Assembly (NCBI GenBank): GCA_037349315.1
Contig: JBAIAC010000264.1
Location: 372,001-436,000, forward strand
DNA length: 64,000 nt
Direction: 5' to 3'
DNA from: Chelydra serpentina
Lineage: Eukaryota > Chordata > Testudines > Chelydridae
Within the stretch, counting starts at the first letter, position 1. The number at the start of each line of letters is the position of its first letter. This document shows positions 1-10,619 of this stretch, one piece after another. The translations under genes and the position numbers were made by a program. The notes below the pieces were generated by a model. It did not search any database, was not told where the DNA came from, and saw only the letters and a list, made by a program, of their open reading frames with translations.

Positions 1-119
1 TAGAAAGAAATCTAGAGCTGGGCAGAATGATGTAACCGTGGAAAAGGCAGCTTGTACAAAATTGAAATTTTCCACAGAAAACAATCGATTGTCAATTTTT
101 GCTTTAGGAAAATTGAATG

Positions 120-299
120 GAAATCATAGAGTATCAGTGTTGGAAGGGACCTTAGGAGGTCATCTAGTCCAACCCCCTGCTCAAAGCAGGACCAATCCCC
201 AATTTTTGCCCCAGATCCCTAAATGGCCCCCTCAAGGATTGAACTCACAACCCTGGGTTTAGCAGGCCAATGCTCAAACCACTGAGCTATCCCTCCCAC
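120..299 (-). mobile_element. tRNA-derived SINE with CR1 tail (turtle Cry-type)
   Basis: Read on the minus strand, the element opens with a tRNA-like head. It has an A-box-like TAGCTCAGTGGT (278-289) and a B-box-like GAGTTCAATCC (236-246). The body then leads into the CR1 3' tail (GGTCCCTTCCAACnCTG type), ending in a degenerate ATTCTATGATT-like terminus near 120. A tRNA head fused to a CR1 LINE tail is the known arrangement of cryptodiran turtle Pol III SINEs. This is the best single clue to the host. It is a SINE and not a working tRNA gene. Confidence 0.85.
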
Positions 300-404
300 A
301 AGGTCAGTTCCACCCGAATCAGAATATTTCATTTTTCTAAAATGACCTTAAACATTTCGTTTGGAATCAGTTCAACAAAATGATAAACTGTTTTTCCTAT
401 CTGT

Positions 405-660
405 GCATTGGCTTATGGGAGTTGTAGTTCAGGTCTTCATTCTCTCTTAAGGACTTGGCTCCGTGGAGGACTTCATCTCCCATAATGCAACTTGGATTTG
501 CCTCGGACTGAGCTCTTTGGCTCATCATGGGAATCATATGGGTTGGTGTAATGTGGGAGATGTAGTCCAGGCAGGGGCTACTTAAGGGAAAATGGAGGCC
601 TGAACTAAGCTCCCAGAAGGCAATGCGCTGATTAGGAACTGCAGCTTAATGTTGAACTGG
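405..660. repeat. Dispersed repeat with several GGGAGTTGTAGT-type motifs
   Basis: This stretch carries repeated short motifs in both orientations: TGGGAGTTGTAGT at 416-428, CATCTCCCATAATGCAA at about 474-490, and TGGGAGATGTAGT at 553-565. They resemble the ZNF143/THAP11 site (ACTACAACTCCCA on the other strand). Related words recur at about 1631 and 2505, which suggests a dispersed repeat rather than a single regulatory region. No coding potential was recognised. Confidence 0.4.
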
Positions 661-689
661 CTTGAAATGAAGCACTTTGGGTGAGCTCA

Positions 690-1200
690 AAACCCAAAAT
701 ATTAGAATAATAGAAATGTCAGGCTGGAAGGGACCTCAAGAGGTCATCTACTCTACGCCTTTCCATGGAGGCCAGACCAAATAAACCTAGACCATCCGTG
801 ACAAATCTTTGTCCATCCTGGTCTAAAAAACTTCCAATGAGAGATATTCCTCAACCTCCCTAGTTAACCTGTTCCAGAGCTTAAGAACCCTCAGAGTTGG
901 AAACTTTTTCCTAATATTCAACGTGAATCTCCCTTGCTGCAGATTAAGCCCATTACTTCTTGTCCTACCTTCAGTGGACATAGAAAACATTTGGTCAGTG
1001 TCCTCTTGATAGCAGCCCTTAACGTATTTGAAAATGGTTATCATGTCTCCCTCCAGCCTCATCTTCTCTAGCCTAACATGCCCAATTCTTTCAGCCTTTC
1101 CTCCTAGATCAGCTGTTCTAAACCTCTGATTATGTTTTTGTTCTTTCTCTCCTCTGGACTCTCTCCAGTTTGTTCACATGGTAGAAAACATTCCAGTCTG
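690..1200 (-). mobile_element. CR1 LINE 3' fragment
   Basis: The stretch begins with the reverse complement of the CR1 3' terminus (AGGCTGGAAGGGACCTC type). It continues into the conserved 3' UTR / ORF2 end seen in other CR1 copies here, with text equivalent to tttccaactctgagggttc and a dense run of matching words. It is 5' truncated and degenerate, with no intact reading frame. Confidence 0.75.
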
Positions 1201-1664
1201 TTCACACCTCAGCATGTTTCATTTCGATTAAAAATGTTTCAATGAAACATTTCAACATTTCTGAGTTAAACCTGCTTTTGGAATTTCCATTCTGCCAAAA
1301 ATTTTGAAATCTGAACTTTTCTTCAAAAAGAAAGATTGAAATGTTGCCATTTCCTGTAAGATGGGAATGCTGACTCTCCCTCAGCTCCAGTGCCATCCTG
1401 TGCCTATGGACATCAATGGCAAAGCTCCCATCTGCATCTACGGGGCCAGGATTTCACCCAGGGTTCTGTCTGTTGGGTAGCCTTAGGGTTGAGTTCACCG
1501 GTAGACCCCCGTGAAGAGTAGAGACGGTCATAAAATGTGGTAGGAAGGGGGGTTTCCCCTTTTTCATCAACATTTTCCCTGGAACATTTTGCTAAAAACC
1601 CAAAGCCCCCAAAATGTCTAGTCATGGTGCATCATGGGAGTTATATTTCAGATGCCTCATGCCA

Positions 1665-2400
1665 TTATGGAAACACAGGATTGGAAGGGCTGTACTGGTC
1701 ATGGAGTCCAGTTCCTGCTGTCCCAGGCAGCCCCATTGTATCATCCCATCCACAAACTTATCAAGCTCAGTCTTAATCCTCATTAGGTTGTTCCCCTCCC
1801 CCCAAACTGCTCCCGTTGGAGGTTGTTCTAGAACCTCCCCCCTCTGATGGTTAGAAACCGTCTCCTCATCTCCAGTCTCCATTGATCCCTGCCCTGTTTA
1901 TCCCCATTTGATTTGTCCTTTAGCTTCAACAGCTCGTCTCCCTCCCTGGTTTCCCCCCGCCCCCGATGTATTTATAGAGCAATCAGACCCCACTCAGCCC
2001 GTGTTTTAGGCTAACCTAGCTCAGGTACTTTATTCCCCTCTCGTGAGACCGGCTCTCCATTCCCCCGATCGACCCACCAGCCCTTCTCGGCACCTGCTCC
2101 AGCCGGGATCCCTCTTTCTGGGACAGGGCTGCCCAGAACTCCGCACCGGATTCCAGCTGAGCTCTGCCCAGTGCCTTCTCCACTGGGATTAAAACCTCCC
2201 TCTCTACTGGAGACACCTTGGCTTCCCCATCCCAGGATCGCATTGACCTTTCTTTTGGCCATGGCCAGGTGGCCCATAGTCATCCTGCGATTGACAGACA
2301 CACCGAGGTCTCCCTTCGCCTCTGTTGCTTCCAGCTCATGAGCCCCCCATTCAGAGCAGCAATTTTCTAGTTACTTGTCCCTAAGTGCGTGAGCCCATGT
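1665..2400 (-). mobile_element. Older CR1/L3-like LINE fragment
   Basis: On the minus strand this resembles the 3' part of an old CR1/L3-type LINE. A GGAAGGG-type 3' end lies near 1680. The body corresponds to the usual text around the last RT domain and the 3' UTR (gcccagaactccgcaccggattccagctgagctc on the plus strand, given here only as a recognisable word string). It is interrupted by frameshifts. The same element type recurs at about 60800-61000. Confidence 0.55.
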
Positions 2401-4420
2401 TAAATTTCAGCCCGTTTCCACCAGCGCCTTGCACAAGGGCATTAACACTGAAGATACCTCTCTGGAGATGTCCTAGGAGCTGGGCTCTCTGGCTGGGCTG
2501 CATCTCCCATGATGCACCATGGGCTCCCTTCTTGGGGCAGTGGACCATGGGAGAGACACGTCCATACTGGTTTCCACCAGCTCCTTCCCCTGGAGCAGCT
2601 TGCTGAACCCCCAGTGGCGCCAGGCGGGGGGATATTTACCTGGAAGGCTGATTTCATGGAATGAGGGTTGCTGGCACACAGCATGGTGGTGGGGTTGTAA
2701 TGCTGCTACTGCCTGTCAGAGGGGCAGGAAACCTCAGGTTCGCCCACACACTCATCTGAATTCAGGGCTCAAGCCTCTCAGTTTCCAACCACAGCCAACC
2801 ACACGAGCTGGAGGGAAGGATAGGCCATGCGTCAGCCAGGGATCCTGCACAGCTGGATGGATACTGTCTTTCTGGGTCCCTGCACAGCTGGACGGATGAT
2901 GCACCAGTAGATGGAGAAGACCCCAGTAGGGACATATGAAGCAGGATTCAGGGCTGCTTTGTGTGCCAGCTCACAGCTGGGCACATCTGGGGCTCTTACT
3001 CACCTGGCCCCATCCTTGCTCAGCTCCCTGCCTGCGTCTCTGTTGTGGTGTCTGTGGGTGACACTGACTGATCTCAGTGTCTGGTGGGAATGGGACCCTT
3101 TGATCTTTTTCATATTGGCCCAGTGTCGCCAGGGTGGGGCTGGGCAGACCAGCCATTGGCCCCAATCACAGCAACCACGGTGGGAGGGTTTCTGAGACGT
3201 CCCCTCAGGAGTCTGTGACCACATGAAGGGGATGTGGCAGCCGCTGTGATGCTGTACAGCTGGGAGCTATGACTGTGCAGCACCAGCGCGGAAATGACAC
3301 GGGAGAGAGAGATTCCCAGTCCCCCCTGCTCGACCACTACGACTCCACTTTCCTCTCAGAACCAGGGATCCAACCCAGGAGTCCTGGCTCCCAGCCCCCT
3401 TTGACCCAGAGGCCCATTGGTGACAACCAGTAAAGTGTTCACTGTCCTTCAGAAGCCACTCCAGTCTCACCCCTGAGAAACTCACAGACCCCAGCTACCA
3501 CTTCCCTGGTGTTTAGCCCTGAAGGGTGGCGTGTGAGGGCTCTGCTGAAAACTGGTAACTCATCAAACCTCCTGCTCATTGTGAGTCACGAATACAGATA
3601 CTGGTACAGCGATAACGTCCCTATCCTGTGTCTAACGGGCTTGGAGTGACCATCCAGGATCTCGTGGCTAAGGGAGGCCCATTCACACGGGAGGGAGCTC
3701 TCAGCGCTCCCTGGCTAGCTGGTGATGGACTACGCGGTGTGACGCTGGCAGGCCCAGGCAGCTGGCATTAGCTAAGAACTAACAAACTCATATCTGGACA
3801 CCAGACTGTTCACCTGTGTGTTAGTTTTGCTTAAAATAGGGATGAGTCTGACAAAATTCCATTGAATATTCAGACTCATTGCAATGCTTGGAAGTTGCTG
3901 CCTGCGTTAACCTCACGTTCAGTGTCTGTATTCCAGGCGATACGGGAACACGTACGTTTTGTTTCATAACATTGAAAGTGTTTGCACTGAACTTGGGGAC
4001 CAGGCCAGATTCCAGACCTCAGCTCAGAAGCTGCAGCATTAACTGAGTTTGGGTATCCCATTCCCTGCCCCCCCTGAGCAGCCAGTCCCCTGGAGCCAGC
4101 ACCCCACAGACGGGAAAAGCTCCATCTCTCAAGATGTCAACACCATAGACAGCACAGGCAGATGCATAGAGAGAGGCTGGATCCTAGTGATTTGTTATTC
4201 CTACTGCCCTGGTCTGACAGGCAACTCAGACTGCCTGGTTGAACAGCTGAGTGGCTCAGCCTCCCCTCCCCTGGCTGACAGAGATCCGGGAGAGAAGGAA
4301 ACACTCACAGGGACTAAATTTCATAAAACTCTGTGTTGATTCCAGAGGTCACAAGCCAGCCTGTGAAATTAACAAGTAAAGAGGGAAGATGGCATGGAGG
4401 GGAGGGGACTTAAACTACCC
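2400..4420. other. Flanking DNA without a recognised gene
   Basis: No exon with convincing splice sites or protease similarity was found. Around 3355-3405 there is a short minus-strand stretch (words equal to GGGAGCCAGGACTCCTGGGTT) like the B-box side of a sauropsid tRNA-derived SINE. The remaining open frames are short and show no family motif. None of this stretch recurs in the tandem units. Confidence 0.5.
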
Positions 4421-4429
4421 AGACATCTG

Positions 4430-5400
4430 CTGTAAAAGTAATACAGACACAATATTTCCCACAAGTGTTAGACCTTTCTTTGCTAGATTGAAGAGCCCAT
4501 TATTAAATATTTGTTCCCCATGAAGGTACATAGTTATCATGTAACCCCTTAACCTTCTCTGTGTTAAGCTAAATAGATGGAGCTCCTTGAGTCTATCACT
4601 GTAAGGCAGGTTTTCTAAATCTTTAATCAATCTCCTGGCTCTTCTTTGAGCCTCTCCAATTTATCAAATTCCTGCTTTAATTTTGGGCTCCTGATCTGGA
4701 AATGGGATTCCAGCAGCCATTGCACCAGGACCAAATCCAGAGATAAAGAACCTCTGTGCTCCTACTCGAGATTCCCTTGTTTAAGCATCCCAGCATCACA
4801 CTAGCTGTTTTGGCCACAGCGTTGTACTGGAAGCTCATGTTCACCTTGACCCACAAATCATTTGCAGAGTCCCTACTTCCCAGGAGACAGTCTGTAAATA
4901 TGGCCGACCTTCTTTGTTCCTAGATGTATACATTGACATTTAGCCATGTTAAAATGCATATTGTTTGTTTGCACCCACCGTACCAAACTATTCAGATCAC
5001 TCTGTGTCAGTTCCCTGTCCTCTTCATTATTTATCACTCCTACAATTTCTGAGTCATGTGCAAACGTTATCAGTGATGATTTTATGTTTTCTTCCAGGGT
5101 CTTGATAAAAATAGTAAATTGCATACGACAAGAACCAGTTCTTCACCCCACAAAAAAACATGCCCATTTGATGATGGTTCCACATTTCCAATTACATTTT
5201 GAGACCTACTGTTTAGCCAGCTTTTAATCCATGTCATGTGTGCCATAGTAATCTTATATAGTTCTAGTTTTATAATCAACATGTGTGGTATCAAGTCAAA
5301 TGCCTTCCAGAATTCTAAGAATATACTATCAGTACTGTTAACTTTATCATCAAACCAAATTGTAATCTGATCAAAAGGAGACAAGGCCTATCTTTTATCT
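4430..5400 (-). mobile_element. Degenerate CR1-clade LINE reverse transcriptase fragment
   Basis: Minus-strand translations contain decayed CR1-type RT text. KAFDLIPHMLI and WIKSWLNSRSQNVIG lie at about 5200-5350, and NMHFNMAKCQCIHLG lies at about 4920-4970. They match the KAFDtVPH, WI..WL..R.Q.V..NG and ..N..KC.vlHlG blocks of non-LTR RTs. Stops and frameshifts make it a fossil. It lies just outside the left edge of the duplicated unit. Confidence 0.75.
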
Positions 5401-5410
5401 TTTTATCTAC

Positions 5411-6290
5411 TGTTGGTGAGAGAGACAGGCTTTTGAGTTTACACAGTGTTCTTCTTCGGGTCTGGGAAAGGTTGTCAGTGTGTCACAACTAAGTACAAGG
5501 TGAAACAGGTTGTTTAGCATAGGTATTTAGCATGTATTTCTCTCCATGCTCATCATCAGAAGCAAGCTCTGCACAGAGCAGAACCCATCAACTCAAAGTA
5601 GCACCAGACCCTGCCAGAACAAAACCTGCAGACATATCTCCACTGCTATGATGACCAACATCCCCTTCCCGCAACACACCTTTCTAGATCTTCGGGTCCT
5701 ACACATGCCCATCACAACATGTGGTGTACCTCATCCAGTGCACTAAACGCTCCAATAACAATGAGGTGGGAGAAATGAGACAACCACGTCAAATGAGCTC
5801 ACACAGAAAAATGTAGAAAGACAAAAACACCCTATCTCCCGGGGATGAACACTTTTCACAAAATGATCACTCCGTAGCTGACCTCTCAGTCCTCATCCTC
5901 AAAAGAAACCTGCACAACACTTGCAAAAGGTGACCCTGGGAGCTTAAATTCATAACTTTGCTAGATACTAAAAAAAATGAAGTGAATAGAAACACTGGAT
6001 TCATGGCTTATTACAACGATCTGTAACTCACCAAACCCCCTTCCCCACACCGTTTCCCTCCTCTTTTTCCCCCTATGACCAGAGAGATGTTAACAGGCTA
6101 CTTCACCTTGAATGGTCCCTTGAAATATGTGTTAACTTCTTATGTTATACAATCTGTTCCACCTTGCATGGAGGACCTTTCCTGGACCTGAAGAAGACGT
6201 CTGTTTGAGCTCCAAAGCTTGTCTCTCTCACTAAGAGAAATTGATGCAATGGAATATCACCTCCCTCACCTTGTCTCTGAAATATCCCAT
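5411..6290 (+). mobile_element. Penelope-like (Neptune-type) element remnant, unit 1
   Basis: The plus strand encodes decayed Penelope-like protein text: STRPCQNKTCRHI (about 5600-5640), then VVYLIQC..C...EVGE (5720-5775) and FT.NDHSVADLSVLILKRNL (about 5850-5915). This is the layout of a Penelope GIY-YIG endonuclease domain. An inverted copy of the terminal repeat (CCGAAGAAGAACACTGTG type on the minus strand) lies at 5411-5465, and a forward copy at 6181-6290. Paralogous copies sit at about 24490 and 44405, where similarity between the tandem units begins. All reading frames are broken. Confidence 0.65.
6188..6225 (+). other. Degenerate hammerhead-ribozyme-like motif in Penelope remnant
   Basis: The order CTGAAGA (6188-6194), a potential stem II segment, CAAA (6213-6216) and GCTTGTC follows the hammerhead core CUGANGA / stem II / GAAA / stem III. 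The GAAA box is mutated to CAAA, so self-cleavage is not expected. Paralogues lie at 25389-25425 and 45304-45340. Hammerhead motifs are known in Penelope-like elements. Confidence 0.45.
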
Positions 6291-6299
6291 GGCTACAAC

Positions 6300-6345
6300 A
6301 AATATATATATATACACACAAACACGAACACACACACACACATAA
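6300..6345. repeat. (TA)n(CA)n microsatellite
   Basis: A run of TA dinucleotides followed by interrupted CA dinucleotides lies in the 3' part of the Penelope remnant. The same microsatellite is found at 25500-25556 and 45415-45472, slightly longer in those copies. Confidence 0.85.
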
Positions 6346-6829
6346 AGATATAAAGTTAAACAATGGCCGAGCTGTACACCCATTGGGACACTTTTGCAAC
6401 AACTGTTGAATTCCTGTTGGGTTTGTATCTCTAGGCCACAGGGAACAGGGTAGAAACAAAACCTCTCTCCAGCATTCAGGGGCCATGAGGGGCAGATGTG
6501 GGGTGAACGCCAGGTAAAGCAGTTACTGTCAGATGCTGATAGGAATCCAGACAGACCGACATGGAGGCTACTCCATCAAGCATTTTATTGCACCAAAAGG
6601 GCCAGGTGCTGGGTGGAAAGAAGAGGTTCACAAGGGCTTTTGCAGGAGTGTCGCGGAACCAACGTGAACTGAGTGAAAGTTTCATGCACAGGGCAGAATG
6701 ATGGTCCAGATCAGGATAAGTAGGAACTGAAAAGGTCACACATGGGTAGGGCCCTACCAATTTCATCCCCGTGAAAAACATGTCATAGACTGTGAAATAA
6801 GCCCCTCCCCGTGAAATCCGATGTCTCCT

Positions 6830-7290
6830 TTCTCCTAGGAGTCATTACTTAAAACCACATAAATCCCACTTTTATACTTAATGAAAATCACTTTTGTTTA
6901 TTAATAAACCCAGTGTAAGTAACAGTTACCGGGGTCGGGGCAACAACTGTGCATCAGTGATAAAGAGGGTGGACACTTATGAGTTTACCCTGGATAAGCT
7001 TTATACAGAGTAAAAGGGATTTATCTGGGGTTCAGGCTCCCAGAAAGGCTGCACACTGGGTGCTGGGGAAGACCCTGTTAACTGAGAAGCCCCAGGGCTG
7101 AGTGAACGTCAGTGTCTGAGGAGCTACTGAGGGGTGTGGCCCAATCTCTGCATCTGTGCTGGAGCTGAACTGGAGAGTCTAGCTCAGCAAGACAGAGTTG
7201 AGAGGTGCCCATTCTGGCAGAAGGGTTATTCTGGTATCCCAGCACATCAAGGGATAGTCTCAAGGGAGTCTCTGTGACTGAACTCGTCAC
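6830..7290 (-). mobile_element. LTR fragment related to the solo LTR near the genes
   Basis: On the minus strand the text runs TCAGTCACAGAGACTCCC, then a GATGTGCTGGGATACC-like region, then TTTATTAATAAACAAAAGTG and GTGGTTTTAAGTAATGACT. This matches the first half of the plus-strand LTR at 13734-14300. The far end is missing. The same fragment occurs at about 26040-26527 and 45960-46440. Confidence 0.65.
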
Positions 7291-8029
7291 GGGGTGGGGG
7301 GGACCAGCTGGCTCAAGGCGGGTGGAATGGGAATGGGACCTTTCCCCTCTGGGCGCGCCACCTCCAATAGATGCCTTTCTTTTCTTTTCTTTTTTTTTTT
7401 TGCCCCTTCCTATCGGGTTTAATAAAGATAATCTGCTTCCTGCTCCAGAATCCCATAGGAGAGTCCAAGAAATCCCAGAGATACACAGGGGTTTTATCCC
7501 AACATCTACAAACTGCTTCCCCCCATCCCCAATCAATTCTGAGACCAATCACTTCATAGCATTTTTCTAAGAGTAATGAAGATAATCTGCATTTCACAAC
7601 CAATGCCTAGTTAGCCAATGGCTGCTCTAGCCAGGCAAACAGACAGCAAAATGGGTGTCTCCTTTAATGCTGGTTCTGCAGAATGTTCTGGATCCAGGGG
7701 ATGAATTTGGAGAGTCTTGTGAATACGCTTGGTTTGTAGAAATTCACAACGTATGATGTGATGCTCTGGGCCACTCCCTCACATACCAAGGGGCCACCAG
7801 AATTGCCCGGGGATTGAGAAAAAACACAATTACATCTTGCACATCTCTAGCACCACTTTTCATCTGTAGATCTGATCTCTACTCTGATGCAAAGGTTTAA
7901 ATATTTGGCAAGAAATATATTTTTGTGTAAAGAAAACAGCCTTTCTTAAACTTTGGCTACTTCAGCAAAAATGTTTGCTGTGTTGAAGTGTTTCCTTTTT
8001 TGTTTGGGTTGCACAAGTAGAGCTGGGCA

Positions 8030-8890
8030 GACTCTGGTAGAGTTTGGTTTGGGCTGGGTAGGATTTTGAATGGGTAGAATTTAAGCCAGGTTGAGGATGT
8101 GTTGGGTAGAACTGGGTAGCGTTTGAATTCGGTGGATGTGGGTAGGGATGAGTCTGGGTAGAATTTAGTAGGATGGAGAAATGACGGATAGGACTGGATA
8201 GGACAGTAATTAAATTAAGTAGAGATTGGGTAGTGTTGGGTAGACTTGGAGTTGGGGAGAGTTGTGCAGGACAGGGGTTAAGTTTGATAGAGTTGAGTTA
8301 GAATTGTGTTGGGTGGGATTTGAGTTTGAGGAAGGGTTGGGTACAGTTGTTTTGGGTATTGTTTGAGCTTGAGCTAGCATTAGCTTGGGCTGTGTTGGGT
8401 TGGGGTAGGATTGGTAGGGTTGTGTTGAGTGGGGTTTGAGTTTGGGTAGGTTTGGAAAGGATTTCATAGAGTGGGGTTTGAACTTGGGGTAGAGTTGGTA
8501 GGGTTGTATTGGCCAGGGTTTGAGTTTCGGGTAGGGCTGATAGGTTTGTGTTGCGGGGGGAGGTGTTGAGTTTGAGATAGGGTTGTTTAGGGTGGGTTTT
8601 GAGTTTGGGATAGAGTTGGAACAGTTGTGTTGGCCATAGTTTGAGTTACGATAGGATTGGTAGGGTTGTGTTAGGGGATGGAGGGGTTGAGTTTGGGGAA
8701 GGGTGGGGCAGGGTTGTGTTGAGTGGGATTTGAGTTTGGGGTAGAGTTGGTAGGGTTGTGTTGGTCAGGGTTTGTTTGGGGTGGGTTTGGGTAGGGTTGG
8801 GAGCAGGGGTTGAGATTGAGGTAGAGGTGGTAGGGTTGTGTTGGGTGCAGTTTGAGTTTGTGGTATATTTGAATCAGTTGTGTAAATGAG
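8030..8890. repeat. G/T-rich minisatellite (about 42-bp period), unit 1
   Basis: This is a degenerate array built from words such as GGGTTGTGTTGAGTGGG, TTTGAGTTTGGGGTAGAG and TTGGTAGGG, with a repeat length of about 40-45 bases. It lies between the decayed exon 4 and exon 5 of the minus-strand pseudogene. Copies in units 2 (27245-28370) and 3 (47460-48310) differ in length. The minus-strand open frames, rich in Asn, Pro, Thr and Gln, are by-products of the repeat. Confidence 0.85.
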
Positions 8891-9540
8891 GGTTTAAGAT
8901 GAAGGAACCTCAATAACCATGTGTAATAAAGGACCGTGGTCAAGCTAGTAGGAACTTTGCTGAGCTGGTCTCACCATTGCCTCACCCCTCTGGGCTGATC
9001 TGATGTCTGCCTCAACACCCTGTCTCCTGAGCTGGGCTAGGTTGGTTGGGGATCACTTCACACTTAGATACTTAGCCCTGGAAAGTATCTCACCATTCCC
9101 TCCCAGTAGTGGCCTCCTGGAACCAAGGAACCTCCAGGTTAGCAGGATAATTCACCGATAAGGTAATTTCCCAAAACCAGGTCTCCCCTAAACTGCATCG
9201 TTGTGCGGTTGTATCCAGGATACATCTCGTACAAGTCATTATTAATGACCTCCAGGTCCACCTCACAGTCCATTCTCCCTTGTATTTGAAGCTGTTAACT
9301 ACTGCAAGAAAATGTTTATTAGCATGCTTTTATAAGACAAAAACTATCACTTTGAGACTATCTGAAGAACACCCCTCCCGCTCCATTTAACTCTTTTGCT
9401 ATGTCCAGGAATTGTTTTCCTATCATGAGATAATATAACTATCTGACAGGAATATGAGCTGGTTTTATATTGGATGACAATAAGAAAATAGCTTAAACAA
9501 AAATTAGCTATTTTTTTTTCAAATTTAACTTGAATGGACT

Positions 9541-10611
9541 ATAAGGTGGATAGTAAGCTGGCTAGATGATTGGGCTCAACGGATAGTGATCAATGGCTCC
9601 ATGCCTTGTTGGCAGCCGGTATCAAGCGGAGTGCCCCAAGGGTCGGTCCTGGGGCTGGTTTTGTTCGATATCTTCATGAATGATCTGGAGGGTGGTGTGG
9701 ACTGAACCCTCAGCAGGTTTGTAGATGATACTAAACTGGGAGGAGTGGTTGATATGCTGGAGGGTAGGGATAGGATACAGAGGGACCTAGACAAATTAGA
9801 GGATTTGGCCCAAAGAAATCTGATGAGGTTGAACAAGGACAAGTGCAGAGTCCTGCACTTAGGACAGAAGAACCGCATGCACTGCTACCGACTAGGGACT
9901 GAGCGACTAGGCAGCAGTTCTGCAGAAAAGGACCTAGGGGTTACAGCAGACGAGAAGTTAGATATGAGTCAACAGTGTGCCCTTGTTGCCAAGAAGGCTA
10001 ACAGCATTTTGGGCTGTATAAATAGAAGCATTGCTAGCAGATTGAGGGACGTGATCATTCCCTTCTATTCAGCATTGGTGAGGCCTCATCTGGAGTATTG
10101 TGTCCAGTTTTGGGCCCCACACTACAAGAAAGTTGTGGAAAAATTGGAAAGAGTCCAGCGAAGGGCAACAAAAATGATTAGGGGCCTGGAGCACATGACT
10201 TATGAGGAGAGGCTGAGGGACTGGGATTATTTAGTCTGTAGAAGAGAAGAATGAGGGAGGATTTGATAGCTGCTTTCAACTACCCACCTGTAGTGGAGTT
10301 CCAAAGAGGATGAATCTAGACTGTTCTCAGTGGTAGCAGATGACAGAACAAGGAGTAATGGTCTCAAGTTGCAGTGGGGGAGGTCTAGGTTGGATATTAG
10401 TAAAAACATTTTCACTAGGAGGGTGGTGAAGCAGTGGAATGGGTTACCTAGGGAGGTGGCGGAATCTCCTTCTTTAGAGGTTTTTTAAGGTCAGGCTTGA
10501 CAACGTCCTGGCTGGGACGATTTAGTTGGAGATTGGTCCTGCTTTGAGTAGGGAGTTGGACTAGATGATCTCCTGAGGTCCCTTCCAACCCTGAGATTCT
10601 ATGATTATGTG
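9541..10611 (+). mobile_element. CR1 LINE, 5'-truncated, unit 1
   Basis: The copy carries the C-terminal part of the CR1 reverse transcriptase, followed by the 3' UTR and the typical terminus CCCTGAGATTCTATGATT. One open stretch (9745-10254, 169 residues) includes [37 protein letters not shown] and [15 protein letters not shown], all conserved CR1 blocks. Upstream RT text is broken by stops (for example the TGA near 9703), so the element is dead. Copies at 28980-30080 and 48975-50080 share the same position, so insertion preceded the duplication. Confidence 0.92.
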
Positions 10612-10619
10612 AAAAGAAA

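Larger units (their letters stand above)
6584..9290 (-). pseudogene. Antisense granzyme-like serine protease pseudogene, unit 1
   Basis: On the minus strand, 7807 down to 7664 encodes 47 residues and a stop. It begins [14 protein letters not shown] and ends [14 protein letters not shown]. This is the length (144 bp) and layout of exon 5 of the intact genes in this window, with the catalytic Ser195 block but Asp194 changed to Asn. The expected AG acceptor just upstream reads CG. About 1.4 kb further upstream, 9180-9275 encodes decayed exon-4 text with EVDLEVINND and GYNRTTM. A G-rich minisatellite fills the intron between them. An AATAAA on the minus strand (6584-6589) may be the old poly(A) signal. 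Exons 1-3 were not found. The missing acceptor, the D194N change and the decayed exon 4 make it a pseudogene. It is a different lineage from genes A-C. Confidence 0.75.

Noticed and set aside
230..299. A tRNA gene
   Set aside because: The A- and B-box-like words belong to a SINE head continuing into a CR1 tail. The cloverleaf is not maintained and there is no terminator context.
7205..7603. Open frames of 96-121 codons around the poly(T) tract
   Set aside because: They lie in the LTR fragment and 3' region of the antisense pseudogene. The frames change between units because of homopolymer length differences.
9745..10254. A 169-residue conserved protein present three times
   Set aside because: The protein is the C-terminal part of the CR1 reverse transcriptase and not a host gene.
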